In this document: piece after piece, positions 34,681-42,620 of the stretch | How positions within the stretch are numbered: the first letter of the stretch is position 1 | How the letters are laid out: every line of letters begins with the position of its first letter | Assembly: GCF_000761215.1 (NCBI RefSeq) | Contig: NZ_CP009438.1 | Coordinates: forward strand, 5,622,501 to 5,686,500 | DNA length: 64,000 nt | Origin: Streptomyces glaucescens | Lineage (GTDB): Bacteria > Actinomycetota > Actinomycetes > Streptomycetales > Streptomycetaceae | Reading direction: 5' to 3' | Notes under the pieces: generated by a model | Databases searched by the model: none | Told to the model about the DNA's origin: nothing | The model's input: the letters and a program-made list of their open reading frames with translations, nothing else | Translations under genes and position numbers: made by a program

Positions 34681-35439
34681 GTGACACGGCGAACCGACTG
34701 GGCCGACGCCCACCCCGGCATCCCGTGGGAGCCGGGGACCGAGGGCGGGAGGCACGCTGCCGGACCCGGTGACGACCGTCCGGACGCGGACCCGTACCCC
34801 GGTGCGGGGACGTCCGCGGACGCCCGGCGCGGCACGGGCGGCTCACGAAGAGGGCGCCGGCGGCGCGGCTTCGGAGAACCGTCCGCCGAGGGCGGGGGCT
34901 CCTCTTCCTCGTCGAGGGCCGAGAAGGAGGAGTCCTCAGGGGACCCGGCTGAGCGGGCACGGGCCATCTGCCTGCGCCTGCTCACCGGGACCCCGCGCAC
35001 CCGCAAGCAACTCGCGGACGCCCTGCGCAAGCGGGAGATCCCGGACGACGTCGCCGAGGAGGTGCTGTCACGGTTCGAAGAGGTCGGCCTGATCGACGAC
35101 AGCGCCTTCGCCGACGCCTGGGTGGAGTCCCGGCACCACGGCCGCGGGCTGGCCAGACGGGCGCTCGCACGGGAGCTGCGGACCAAGGGAGTCGACTCCA
35201 CCCTGATCGACGCGGCGGTCGCCCAGCTCGACGCGGAGCAGGAGGAGGCGACCGCGCGGGAGCTGGTCGCCCGCAAGCTGCGCGCCACTCGGGGCCTGGA
35301 CCGCGACAAGCGCCTGCGCCGCCTCGCGGGGATGCTCGCCCGCAAGGGCTACTCCGAGGGCCTGGCCCTGCGGGTCGTCCGGCAGGCGCTGGAGGAGGAG
35401 GGGGAGGACACGGAGTTCCTGGAGGACGAGGGGTTCTGA
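34681..35439 (+). CDS. recX: RecX, regulator of RecA
   Basis: A 252-residue protein with three RecX helical repeats in the C-terminal 160 residues (RARAICLRLLTGTPRTRKQL, then SRFEEVGLIDDSAFADAWVE, then RKGYSEGLALRVVRQALEEE). RecX binds RecA filaments and blocks their extension. The first 90 residues are a disordered Gly/Ser/Arg-rich extension not found in most RecX proteins. GTG 34681 starts 4 nt after recA and is co-transcribed with it. Confidence 0.93.
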   Translation: MTRRTDWADAHPGIPWEPGTEGGRHAAGPGDDRPDADPYPGAGTSADARRGTGGSRRGRRRRGFGEPSAEGGGSSSSSRAEKEESSGDPAERARAICLRLLTGTPRTRKQLADALRKREIPDDVAEEVLSRFEEVGLIDDSAFADAWVESRHHGRGLARRALARELRTKGVDSTLIDAAVAQLDAEQEEATARELVARKLRATRGLDRDKRLRRLAGMLARKGYSEGLALRVVRQALEEEGEDTEFLEDEGF

Positions 35440-35774
35440 GACGCCGGCGCGTGGCACTGGGCTTCGGTACGGCGACACGACGCGGCGGGCCCGGGCGCCG
35501 GGGCCCGGTGAGAAGGCGACCGAGGCGGCTGGACGCCTGGCCGCCCCCGACGTCATGGCCACCCGGTGAACGAGAGCGGCGGACCGAGCACGGTGGACCG
35601 AGCACGGTGGAGGGACGCACGCCGCCCCGGGGCGCGGGCCGGCGGCAAGGGGGCGCCGGCCCGGTCCGCACCGAACACCCGTTGCGGGCGACGGCCCGGC
35701 TGGTGACCGGCCGTCCCGCCCGAGCCCGGCGGGACGAAACGTGCCCGTCCCGCCGGCCCACCCGGAAGGCGTCC
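35440..35774. other. Intergenic region between recX and the rhodanese gene, nothing recognised
   Basis: These 335 nt lie between two convergent genes. They contain an open frame on the plus strand, but it has no ribosome site and continues antisense through the rhodanese gene, so it is rejected. A 14-bp repeat of the CGGACCGAGCACGGTGGA type occurs near 35580-35610. No clear terminator hairpin with a T run is visible. Confidence 0.5.
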
Positions 35775-36176
35775 TCAGACGACCACCGGCAGCCCCGCCG
35801 CCCGCCACGCCTGGAACCCGCCCACCAGGTCCGTGGCCCGGTGCAGCCCCAGCCGGTGCAGCGACTCGGCGGCGAGGCTCGACGCGTAACCCTCGTTGCA
35901 CAGCACCACGACCCGCAGGTCATGGCCGGTGGCCTCGGGCAGCCGGTGACTGCCCCAGGGGTCCAGGCGCCACTCCAGCTCGTTGCGCTCCACGACGAGG
36001 GCACCGGGGACCAGGCCGTCCCGCTCCCGCAGGGTGGCGTACCGGATGTCGACCAGCAGCGCCTCACCGGTCTGCTGGGCGTCGTACGCCTCCCTCGGCT
36101 CGATCCGCCGGTAGCGCGCCCGTACCTGCTCCAGCAACGTGTCGATGCCCACCGGCTCCTCGCGCGGCCCGCTCAC
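35775..36176 (-). CDS. Rhodanese-like domain protein
   Basis: A 133-residue single-domain rhodanese (sulfurtransferase). The active-site loop is CNEGYASS with the persulfide-forming Cys93. A substrate-side LVDIRY motif lies near 41-46, and the domain ends LVGGFQAWRAAGLPV. The start overlaps the cysteine dioxygenase stop by 4 nt (ATGA), so the two are translated together. A role in handling the sulfur released by cysteine catabolism is inferred from this coupling. Confidence 0.9.
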   Translation of the reverse strand: MSGPREEPVGIDTLLEQVRARYRRIEPREAYDAQQTGEALLVDIRYATLRERDGLVPGALVVERNELEWRLDPWGSHRLPEATGHDLRVVVLCNEGYASSLAAESLHRLGLHRATDLVGGFQAWRAAGLPVVV

Positions 36177-36721
36177 TGCCAGTCCTCGGGGCGCTCCACG
36201 TGCTCCAGGCGCAGCACCTGGCCGGTGCGGCTGTAACGGCGGATCCGCGGCAGCGGCGGATAGTAGGCGTGCACGGAGATCGCGTGCTCCTCGGTCGACT
36301 CGTTCAGTACCTCGTGGACGTGGTGGCGGCCGAAGGCGCGGCCCCGGCCTGCCGGCAGCCGGCGCTCCCGGTCCACGTTCTCGGAGAGTTCGAGGGTCTT
36401 CCAGCCGTCGGTGGGCAGCCGGGCGGCGAGCGCGTTCTCCTTCAGCTCGCCGCGCGCGGTGAAGAAGGCTCCCACGGAGTCGGCGTGGTCGTGCCAGCCG
36501 GTGCCCGTCCCGGGCGGCCAGCCGATCAGCCAGGCCTCACTGCCGCCGGGCCCCTGGAGCCGCACCCAGGTGCGGCCTTCCGGATCGAGCGGCAGCGAGT
36601 CGATCAGCTCGGTGTCGGCGGCCGTACGCCGGGCGAAGTCCAGCAGATCGGCCTGGGAGGGAGCGGGGACGCGCCCGCGGGCGGGCGCGGAGAAGGAACG
36701 GGGGGAGGAAAGGGCAGACAC
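36173..36721 (-). CDS. Cysteine dioxygenase type I family protein
   Basis: A 182-residue cupin that should oxidise cysteine to cysteine sulfinate with non-haem iron. The metal ligands are visible as HDH (His77, His79) in GTGWHDHADSVGAFF, with the third His in the segment HHVHEVLNESTEEHA near 133-147. GTG 36721, with GGACGG upstream, is preferred; the open frame from 36868 overlaps a leader peptide gene. The gene is translationally coupled to the rhodanese. It is preceded by a short Cys-containing leader and its own promoter, which suggests control by cysteine supply. Confidence 0.88.
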   Translation of the reverse strand: MSALSSPRSFSAPARGRVPAPSQADLLDFARRTAADTELIDSLPLDPEGRTWVRLQGPGGSEAWLIGWPPGTGTGWHDHADSVGAFFTARGELKENALAARLPTDGWKTLELSENVDRERRLPAGRGRAFGRHHVHEVLNESTEEHAISVHAYYPPLPRIRRYSRTGQVLRLEHVERPEDWQ

Positions 36722-36804
36722 GTGGACCGTCCTGTGAGTTCGCGTGAGCGCGCGCGGCAACGCCTCGGTCGGCCTCGGCGGCGCGCGGGGAAGGGAAGGC
36801 GAGT

Positions 36805-36891
36805 TCAGCAGGACGGCCGACACACGCAGCCCGCATAGCGGACGAGGTCCACATGGACCCTCCGCCACAGGCGTACGTACGTGTCGGTCAC
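36805..36891 (-). CDS. Cysteine-containing leader peptide upstream of cysteine dioxygenase
   Basis: A 28-codon frame, too short for routine gene calling, runs from GTG 36891 to TGA 36805. It carries RRVHVDLVRYAGCVCR and ends CRPSC, with three cysteines in the last seven residues. The RRxHxDLxR...CR core resembles the short actinobacterial leader peptides annotated before sulfur and cysteine genes. It lies 83 nt upstream of the cysteine dioxygenase start, in a different frame. GTG 36891 begins 7 nt after a -10 box (TGTACT), so the mRNA is probably leaderless and translation begins at this codon. Ribosome stalling at the Cys codons could report cysteinyl-tRNA supply. An internal GTG at codon 14 would give a 15-residue form. 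Function is inferred. Confidence 0.7.
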   Translation of the reverse strand: MTDTYVRLWRRVHVDLVRYAGCVCRPSC

Positions 36892-36898
36892 GATCCGG

Positions 36899-36927
36899 AG
36901 TACACCACGCCGGTCCGAGCGGGTCAA
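36899..36927 (-). promoter_or_regulatory. Promoter of the leader peptide-cysteine dioxygenase operon
   Basis: Reading the minus strand, TTGACC (complement of 36922-36927) and TGTACT (complement of 36899-36904) are 17 bp apart. Transcription should start at or next to the GTG at 36891, giving a transcript without a 5' leader. Confidence 0.65.
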
Positions 36928-36975
36928 CTCGCTGTCACCATGCGGACACACGGTGACGGACGGGCCGGGTTCGGC

Positions 36976-38628
36976 TCAGCGCGATCCCGCCCCGGCCTCC
37001 GCCTCCTCCTTCGCCGGCGCCGGACCGCCGAGCGTCGCTTCGGCCGCCGCGTAGAGGTCGGCGGGGCGCACCCCGTTCAGTGCCGTCACCAGATGGCCGT
37101 CGGGCCGCACGAGCAGCACCGTGTGGGCGGCCGCACCCGGGTAGCTCTCGGCGACCAGCAGCTCGGCCGGGTGCGGCAGGGCCGTCACCGCCGCCACGAG
37201 GCGGGGCATGATCCCGGCCGTCACCCAGTGCCTGCGTTCCCACACGCCCGTGCCCGGCGCGACGAGCACGACGAGCAGCGCGCCCCGGCCCAGCCGGTCC
37301 CGCAGCCGGACGAACGAGCCGTCCTCCGCGGTGACCACCACATCGGTGACCGGCGCACCCGGCGGAGTGTCGACGGGGACCTCGCCCTCGATGTGCCGGG
37401 GCGCGAGCGGGGAGTCGGCATACCCGGCCGGAGCGCCGAGCGGCCCGCCGCCCAAGTGCCCGTCCGTGAGCAGCGCGTCATGACCGCGAGCGGCACCGGG
37501 GACGTAGGAGCGCAGGCCCTTGCCACCGCGCAGCAGCGGCAGCGCCTGGTCGGCGGCGCGCAACCGGCCGGCGACGACCGCGCGCCGCTCCGCCTGATAG
37601 CTGTCCAGCAGTGCCTCGTGCGGCCCGTGGTGCCAGGCCAGCGCCAGCTTCCAGGCGAGGTTGTCGGCGTCCCGCAGCCCTTCGTCCAGGCCGTGGGTGC
37701 CGAGCGCGCCGAGCAGGTGCGCCGCGTCCCCCGCGAGGAAGACCCGGCCCACCCGCCAGCGGCGGGCCAGACGGTGGTGGACGACGTGGACGCCGGTGTC
37801 CAGCAGCTCGTACGAGGGTGACGTTTCTCCGGTCCAGCCGGTCAGTGTCTCCCGGACATGGGCCAGCAGGAGCTCGGGCGTGACGAGGTCCTTGCCGGGC
37901 GGCAGCAGCCAGTCCAGCCGCCAGACGCCGTCCGGGAGCGGGCGCGCGGTCACCTCCCCGGCCGAGGGGCCCGACGTCCGCCACGGCGGCATCCGGTGGA
38001 GCAACGCCCGGCCCGGCCACGGGAGTTCCGTCCGCAGCGCGGCGACGGCGTGCCGTTCCACCGCCGTACGGCCGGGGAAGCGGATGTCCAGGAGTTTGCG
38101 CACCGTCGAGCGCGGGCCGTCACAGCCGACCAGATGACTGCCCCGCCACCAGGTGCCGCCGGGCCCGCGGGTGTGCGCGGTGACGCCCGAGGTCTCCTGC
38201 TCGACGGCGTCCAGCCGGCTGTCCACGGCGATCTCGGCCAGCGGCTCCCGGGCCAGCGCGGCCCGCAGGGCACCGGTGAGCACGTGCTGGGCGACGTGCA
38301 GCGGGGGCGTGAGCGGCGCGGGCGCCTGCGGGTCCCCCGTGACCTCCGCGTCGTCCGGGTCCTCGCCGAAAGTGATCTCCCGCATCACCTGCTTGCGCCG
38401 CATCGACCGCCATCCGGCCCAACGGGCGCCGGCCTCGTCCAGCGGCACACCGGTCAGCCGCTCGATCAGCGCGGCGGTGTCCTCGCGCAGCACGACGGTG
38501 CGCGCGAGCCGTGGCTCGTCCTTGCCCGGCCCCTCGTCGAGGACGACGGAAGGCACCTCCTGACGCGCCAGCGCCAGGGCGAGCGTCAGCCCGACGGGCC
38601 CCGCTCCGACGATGATCACCGGGTCCAC
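36976..38628 (-). CDS. FAD-dependent aromatic-ring hydroxylase-like monooxygenase
   Basis: A 550-residue flavoprotein of the PheA/TfdB (FAD_binding_3) family. It has the dinucleotide fold VIIVGAGPVGLTLALALAR near residue 4, the DG motif LVGCDGPRSTVRK near 160, and RVFLAGDAAHL near 290 for FAD ribityl binding. After it the sequence reads GALGTHGLDEGLRDADNLAWK, where the usual PP is replaced by GA. The last 110 residues look like the thioredoxin-like C-terminal domain. The substrate is unknown. GTG 38628 is used; the open frame extends to 38718 and other starts are possible. A TTGACG at 38736-38741 (minus strand) may be its -35. Confidence 0.82.
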   Translation of the reverse strand: MDPVIIVGAGPVGLTLALALARQEVPSVVLDEGPGKDEPRLARTVVLREDTAALIERLTGVPLDEAGARWAGWRSMRRKQVMREITFGEDPDDAEVTGDPQAPAPLTPPLHVAQHVLTGALRAALAREPLAEIAVDSRLDAVEQETSGVTAHTRGPGGTWWRGSHLVGCDGPRSTVRKLLDIRFPGRTAVERHAVAALRTELPWPGRALLHRMPPWRTSGPSAGEVTARPLPDGVWRLDWLLPPGKDLVTPELLLAHVRETLTGWTGETSPSYELLDTGVHVVHHRLARRWRVGRVFLAGDAAHLLGALGTHGLDEGLRDADNLAWKLALAWHHGPHEALLDSYQAERRAVVAGRLRAADQALPLLRGGKGLRSYVPGAARGHDALLTDGHLGGGPLGAPAGYADSPLAPRHIEGEVPVDTPPGAPVTDVVVTAEDGSFVRLRDRLGRGALLVVLVAPGTGVWERRHWVTAGIMPRLVAAVTALPHPAELLVAESYPGAAAHTVLLVRPDGHLVTALNGVRPADLYAAAEATLGGPAPAKEEAEAGAGSR

Positions 38629-38742
38629 GGCGCGGCGCCCCCTGCCCGTGGCGGTGTCCTGAGGGACGTATGTGAACAGGAAGGTGGAGCAGGGTGCACG
38701 ATCACAGAACGTATGCAACCTATTGCGGGTGCTTGCGTCAAG

Positions 38743-38784
38743 TGACGAGGGGCAGTGGCGATCATGCCGCTGCCCCTCGTGTCA
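38743..38784 (-). terminator. Hairpin at the end of the gluABCD operon
   Basis: A long stem (13 bp GAGGGGCAGTGGC/GCCGCTGCCCCTC plus a 4-bp TGAC/GTCA extension across a 2-nt bulge) with a 6-nt loop lies 21 nt beyond the gluD stop. No T run follows on the minus strand. Its place and stability fit a terminator. Confidence 0.7.
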
Positions 38785-38805
38785 CAGGAGGATATTGACC
38801 GACGG

Positions 38806-39714
38806 TCAGATGGTGCCGCCCGCCCCGGTGCCGAACGAGCCGCCCACCTCCGCGGCGTTCATCTCCTCGACGTCGTCCTTGCCCAGCACCGCACCCGTCG
38901 ACCGCTTGCTGCGCCGCAGCCTCTTCTCCAGCCAGCCCGCGAAGCTGGTGAGGATGAAGTTGACGATGATGTAGATGATCGCCACGACGATGAAGCTGGG
39001 GATGACGTTCGCGTAGTTGGCCGCGAGCGTGCCGCGCGTGTTCAGCAGCTCGGTGAAGCCGATCATCACGCCGCCGAGCGCGGTGTCCTTCACGATGACG
39101 ACCAGCTGGGTGACGATCGCCGGGAGCATGGCCGTGACCGCCTGCGGCAGCAGGATGTGGGTCATCGTCTGGCCCTTGCGCAGACCGATCGCGTGGGCCG
39201 CTTCCGTCTGTCCCTTGGGCAGCGAGAGGATGCCCGCGCGGACGATCTCCGCGAGGACGGAGGCGTTGTAGAGCACGAGTCCGGTGACCACCGCGTACAG
39301 CGGCCGGTCCTCGCTGCTGACGTCCGTGTAGCGGGAGTAGAACTCGTTGGCGAACAGCATCAGCAGCAGGACCGGGATGGCCCGGAAGAACTCGATCACC
39401 GCTCCGGCCGGGATGCGCACCCAGACGTGGTCGGAGAGGCGGGAGATGCCGAAGAAGGCGCCCAGCGGGAGGGCGATGACCATGGCCAGCCCCGCCGCCT
39501 TGAGGGTGTCGGCCAGACCGGGCAACAGGTAGGTCGTCCAGGCCTCGGCCTGCGTGAACGGCTTCCACAGGGCCCATTCCAGCTGGCCCTTGTCGTCCAT
39601 CACCGTGTAGACCCACCACAGCAGGAGGGCCAGCAGAACGAAGAAGACGACCGAGAAGATGATGTTGCGCCGCTTGGCCCGGGGGCCGGGGGCGTCGTAG
39701 AGAACCGAGGTCAC
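38806..39714 (-). CDS. gluD: Glutamate ABC transporter permease GluD
   Basis: A 302-residue inner-membrane permease of the HisM/GltK family. After an N-terminal membrane helix (about 19-37) come the usual transporter segments. The EAA loop that docks on the ATPase is EAAHAIGLRKGQTMTHILLP near 185-205. The GTG start overlaps the gluC stop (GTGA). With GluA, GluB and GluC it forms the glutamate uptake system of the S. coelicolor and Corynebacterium type. Confidence 0.92.
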   Translation of the reverse strand: MTSVLYDAPGPRAKRRNIIFSVVFFVLLALLLWWVYTVMDDKGQLEWALWKPFTQAEAWTTYLLPGLADTLKAAGLAMVIALPLGAFFGISRLSDHVWVRIPAGAVIEFFRAIPVLLLMLFANEFYSRYTDVSSEDRPLYAVVTGLVLYNASVLAEIVRAGILSLPKGQTEAAHAIGLRKGQTMTHILLPQAVTAMLPAIVTQLVVIVKDTALGGVMIGFTELLNTRGTLAANYANVIPSFIVVAIIYIIVNFILTSFAGWLEKRLRRSKRSTGAVLGKDDVEEMNAAEVGGSFGTGAGGTI

Positions 39715-40388
39715 CGCTTCACCGCCAGTCGCTTGCTCAGCCAGCCGAGGATCAGGCCGGTGGGCAGGGTCAGTACCACGAAACCGAAGGCGAAGACCGC
39801 GCCGATGAGCACCGTCTGAGCCTCGTTCTCGATCATTTCCTTCATCAGCAGCGCGGCCTCCGCCACACCGATGGTCGCCGCCACCGTGGTGTTCTTCGTC
39901 AGTGCGATCAGCACGTTGGCGAGCGGGCCGATGACCGAACGGAACGCTTGCGGCAGCACGATCAGGCGCAGCACCTGACCGAAGCTCAGGCCGATGGCAC
40001 GGGCCGCCTCGGCCTGTCCGACCGGCACCGTGTTGATGCCGGAGCGCAGCGCCTCGCACACGAAGGCCGCGGTGTAGGCGACGAGGCTGAGCACCGCGAG
40101 GCGGAAGCCCTGGAGCTCGAAGTCGTCCGGTGCGCCCATGGTCACGCCGAAGATGTCGGCGAGGCCGAGCGAGGAGAAGACGACGATGACGGTGAGCGGG
40201 ATGTTCCGGACGAGGTTCACGTAGGCGGTGCCGAAGCCGCGCATGAGCGGCACCGGGCTGACCCGCATCGCCGCCAGCAGGGTGCCCCAGATCAGGGAGC
40301 CGATGGCCGAGAACACGGTGAGCTGCACCGTCACCCAGAAGGCACCCAACAAGGTTGGATCGTCATAGTCAGAAATAAAGTCGAACAC
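39711..40388 (-). CDS. gluC: Glutamate ABC transporter permease GluC
   Basis: A 225-residue permease with about five membrane segments and the EAA loop EAARAIGLSFGQVLRLIVLP near 133-152. It pairs with GluD to form the channel. GTG 40388 has GGGAGAT upstream. It is separated from gluB by a 12-bp stem-loop, a common arrangement where the binding protein is made in excess of the permeases. Confidence 0.92.
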   Translation of the reverse strand: MFDFISDYDDPTLLGAFWVTVQLTVFSAIGSLIWGTLLAAMRVSPVPLMRGFGTAYVNLVRNIPLTVIVVFSSLGLADIFGVTMGAPDDFELQGFRLAVLSLVAYTAAFVCEALRSGINTVPVGQAEAARAIGLSFGQVLRLIVLPQAFRSVIGPLANVLIALTKNTTVAATIGVAEAALLMKEMIENEAQTVLIGAVFAFGFVVLTLPTGLILGWLSKRLAVKR

Positions 40389-40430
40389 GATCTCCCGCGC
40401 TTCCGGGTGTGTGGCGTACGTGGCGGACGC

Positions 40431-40470
40431 GGCGTGCCGCCGCCCTGATCGCAGCGGACGGCGGCACGCC
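40431..40470 (-). promoter_or_regulatory. Stem-loop between gluB and gluC
   Basis: GGCGTGCCGCCG and its perfect complement CGGCGGCACGCC form a 12-bp stem with a 16-nt loop, 31 nt past the gluB stop. There is no T run. It may stabilise the upstream gluAB message or partly terminate, lowering expression of gluCD relative to gluB. Confidence 0.65.
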
Positions 40471-40501
40471 TCAGAAACCCCGCGTTACTGGACGGCCTGG
40501 G

Positions 40502-41350
40502 TTACTTGACGATGTTGCCGATCTTCGGGGCCGGCTCGTTCTTGTAGTCGGCCGGGCCGAAGTTCTCCTGGACCGCCTTGTCCCACGACTTGTCGCTGAC
40601 CATCTTCTCCAGCGCGTCGTTGATCTTGTTCACGGTCTCGGTGTCGCCCTTCTTGACGCCGATGCCGTAGTTCTCGTTGCTCAGCTTCAGGCCGGCGAGC
40701 TTGAACTGGCCCTGGTACTGCTTCTGGGCGGCGAAGCCGGCGAGGATGGAGTCGTCGGTCGTCAGCGCGTCCACGGCACCGCTCTGCAGGGCGGCGAGGC
40801 ACTCGGAGTAGGTGCCGACCTGCTTCAGCTGCGCCTTCGGAGCGATCGTGTCCTTGACGTTCTGCGCCGAGGTGGAACCGGTCACCGAGCAGAGCTTCTT
40901 GCCGTTGAGGTCGGTGCCCTCCTTGATGTCCGAGTCCTTCTTCACCAGCAGGTCCTGGTGAGCCAGCAGGTACGGACCCGCGAAGTCGACCTTCTCCTTG
41001 CGCTCGTCGGTGATGGAGTAGGTCGCGGCGATGAACTTCACGTCGCCGCGGGACAGCGCGTTCTCACGGTCGGCGCTCTTGGTCTCGACCCACTCGATCT
41101 GGTCGGGCTCGTAGCCGAGCTCCTTGGCCACGTACGTCGCCACGTCGACGTCGAAGCCGGAGAAGGAGCCGTCGGGCTCCTTCAGACCGAGACCGGGCTG
41201 GTCGTACTTGATGCCGATCTTGATCTTGTCGCCGCCACCGGAACCCGAGCTGCCGTTGCTGTCCTTGTCGCCGTCGCCGCCGCAGGCGGTCGCGGTGATC
41301 GACAGGACGAGCGCGGCCGCGGCCGCGGCGGTGACCTTGCGGAGCTTCAT
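40502..41350 (-). CDS. gluB: Glutamate ABC transporter substrate-binding lipoprotein GluB
   Basis: A 282-residue periplasmic-type binding protein anchored as a lipoprotein. The signal sequence ends at the lipobox ITATAC-GG near residue 23. The SBP_bac_3 fold is clear: KIGIKYDQPGLGLKEPDGSF near 44-63, FSGFDVDVATYVAKELG, and the paired-Cys segment KKLCSVTGSTSAQNV. ATG 41350 is used because AAGGA lies 9 nt upstream; ATG 41359 would be too close to that site. It is preceded by a tandem repeat region separating it from gluA. Confidence 0.94.
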   Translation of the reverse strand: MKLRKVTAAAAAALVLSITATACGGDGDKDSNGSSGSGGGDKIKIGIKYDQPGLGLKEPDGSFSGFDVDVATYVAKELGYEPDQIEWVETKSADRENALSRGDVKFIAATYSITDERKEKVDFAGPYLLAHQDLLVKKDSDIKEGTDLNGKKLCSVTGSTSAQNVKDTIAPKAQLKQVGTYSECLAALQSGAVDALTTDDSILAGFAAQKQYQGQFKLAGLKLSNENYGIGVKKGDTETVNKINDALEKMVSDKSWDKAVQENFGPADYKNEPAPKIGNIVK

Positions 41351-41380
41351 GGTGAACATCCTTTGCGTGGTGAAGGGGAC

Positions 41381-41520
41381 GCGGGCCGTCCGGTGCGGGG
41401 TGTCGCGGCCGTCCGGTGCGGGGGTACCGGTGGTGCGGGCCGTCCGGTGCGGTGGACCGGGCGTGCGGGCCGTCTCCGGTGCGGTGGTACCGGGCGTGCG
41501 GGCCGTCCGGTGCGGGGGTG
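41381..41520. repeat. Minisatellite-like tandem repeat between gluA and gluB
   Basis: Five copies built on the core GGCCGTCCGGTGCGG begin at 41381, 41405, 41435, 41465 and 41498, giving periods of 24, 30, 30 and 33 bp. Connecting segments such as TACCGGGCGTGC are shared between copies. The array fills most of the gluA-gluB gap. Its copy number could vary between strains and change the spacing or structure of the operon mRNA. Confidence 0.85.
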
Positions 41521-41552
41521 ACGCTGCTCGTCGCTCGCGCGACGAGACCGGG

Positions 41553-42329
41553 TCAGTGGTGCAGGATCTTCGACAGGAAGTCCTTGGCGCGATCGCTGCG
41601 CGGGTTGCTGAAGAACTGGTCGGGCGCGGCCTCCTCGACGATGCGGCCGTCCGCCATGAAGACCACGCGGTTCGCGGCCGACCGGGCGAAGCCCATCTCG
41701 TGGGTCACCACGATCATGGTCATGCCCTCACGGGCGAGCTGCTGCATGACCTCGAGGACCTCGTTGATCATCTCCGGGTCGAGCGCCGACGTCGGCTCGT
41801 CGAAGAGCATGACCTTGGGGTCCATGGCGAGGGCCCGCGCGATGGCGACACGCTGCTGCTGGCCGCCGGAGAGCTGCGCGGGGTACTTGTCCGCCTGGCT
41901 GGCCACGCCGACCCGGTCCAGCAGGGCGCGCGCCTTCTCCTCGGCCTTCTTCTTGTCCGCCTTGCGGACCTTGACCTGGCCGAGCATCACGTTCTCGAGC
42001 ACGGTCTTGTGCGCGAAGAGATTGAAGGACTGGAACACCATCCCGACGTCGGCCCGCAGCCGGGCCAGCTCCTTGCCCTCCTGGGGCAGCGGCTTCCCGT
42101 CGATCGAGATCGTGCCGGAGTCGATCGTCTCCAGGCGGTTGATGGTGCGGCACAGGGTGGACTTCCCGGACCCGGAGGGCCCGATGACCACGACGACTTC
42201 GCCGCGGGCGATCGTGAGATCGATGTCCTGGAGTACGTGCAACGCGCCGAAGTGCTTGTTGACGCTCTTCAGGACGACCAGTTCGCCGGGCGCGGCCACA
42301 TCTTCCTTGGCCACCGATACTTCGGTCAT
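41553..42329 (-). CDS. gluA: Glutamate ABC transporter ATP-binding protein GluA
   Basis: A 258-residue ABC ATPase. Walker A GPSGSGKST lies near residue 48, the Q-loop follows in MVFQSFNLF, the signature is LSGGQQQRVAIARALA, Walker B is VMLFDEPTSALDP, and the switch His is in VVTHEMGFA. ATG 42329 (MTEVSVAKED) is preferred. GGAGGACGGAG lies upstream at a rather long distance. It is the first gene of gluABCD and divergent from gluR, whose product is the probable regulator of this operon. Confidence 0.94.
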   Translation of the reverse strand: MTEVSVAKEDVAAPGELVVLKSVNKHFGALHVLQDIDLTIARGEVVVVIGPSGSGKSTLCRTINRLETIDSGTISIDGKPLPQEGKELARLRADVGMVFQSFNLFAHKTVLENVMLGQVKVRKADKKKAEEKARALLDRVGVASQADKYPAQLSGGQQQRVAIARALAMDPKVMLFDEPTSALDPEMINEVLEVMQQLAREGMTMIVVTHEMGFARSAANRVVFMADGRIVEEAAPDQFFSNPRSDRAKDFLSKILHH

Positions 42330-42397
42330 CGCTTGCTGGCTCCGTCCTCCTCGGGTTTCGGAGGACACTAGTAACCCTACGCGACCTGCGTCATTAC

Positions 42398-42439
42398 ATC
42401 TGAGGGGAATCTGAGCATCACGATCCGATAGCAATCGGA
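42398..42439. promoter_or_regulatory. Candidate GluR operator between gluA and gluR
   Basis: ATCTGAG occurs at 42398-42404 and again at 42409-42415, an 11-bp period, which is the spacing used by OmpR-family dimers. Close by, TCCGAT-AGCA-ATCGGA (42424-42439) is a 6-bp inverted repeat. Both lie in the 291-nt region between the divergent gluA and gluR starts. Assignment to GluR is an inference from position and period. Confidence 0.5.
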
Positions 42440-42620
42440 CACCTGTCGTAGCACTTGTGACCTGCGACCGTATCGGCCGGATAACTTCGGTGGCCCGGCA
42501 ACCGGAACCCTCTTGACGCCGTCCTCATCCATCAGCGTGACTGCCATGGTGCACGCACGCGCGCGTGCACGCGACCACAGTCGACGAATCCGACCAGCCG
42601 ATGAACCGAAGGGGGCCGGG

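Noticed and set aside
36722..36804. Riboswitch or classical attenuator hairpin between the cysteine leader and the dioxygenase
   Set aside because: Short GCGCGC segments can pair, but no terminator/antiterminator pair with a T run is evident by eye.
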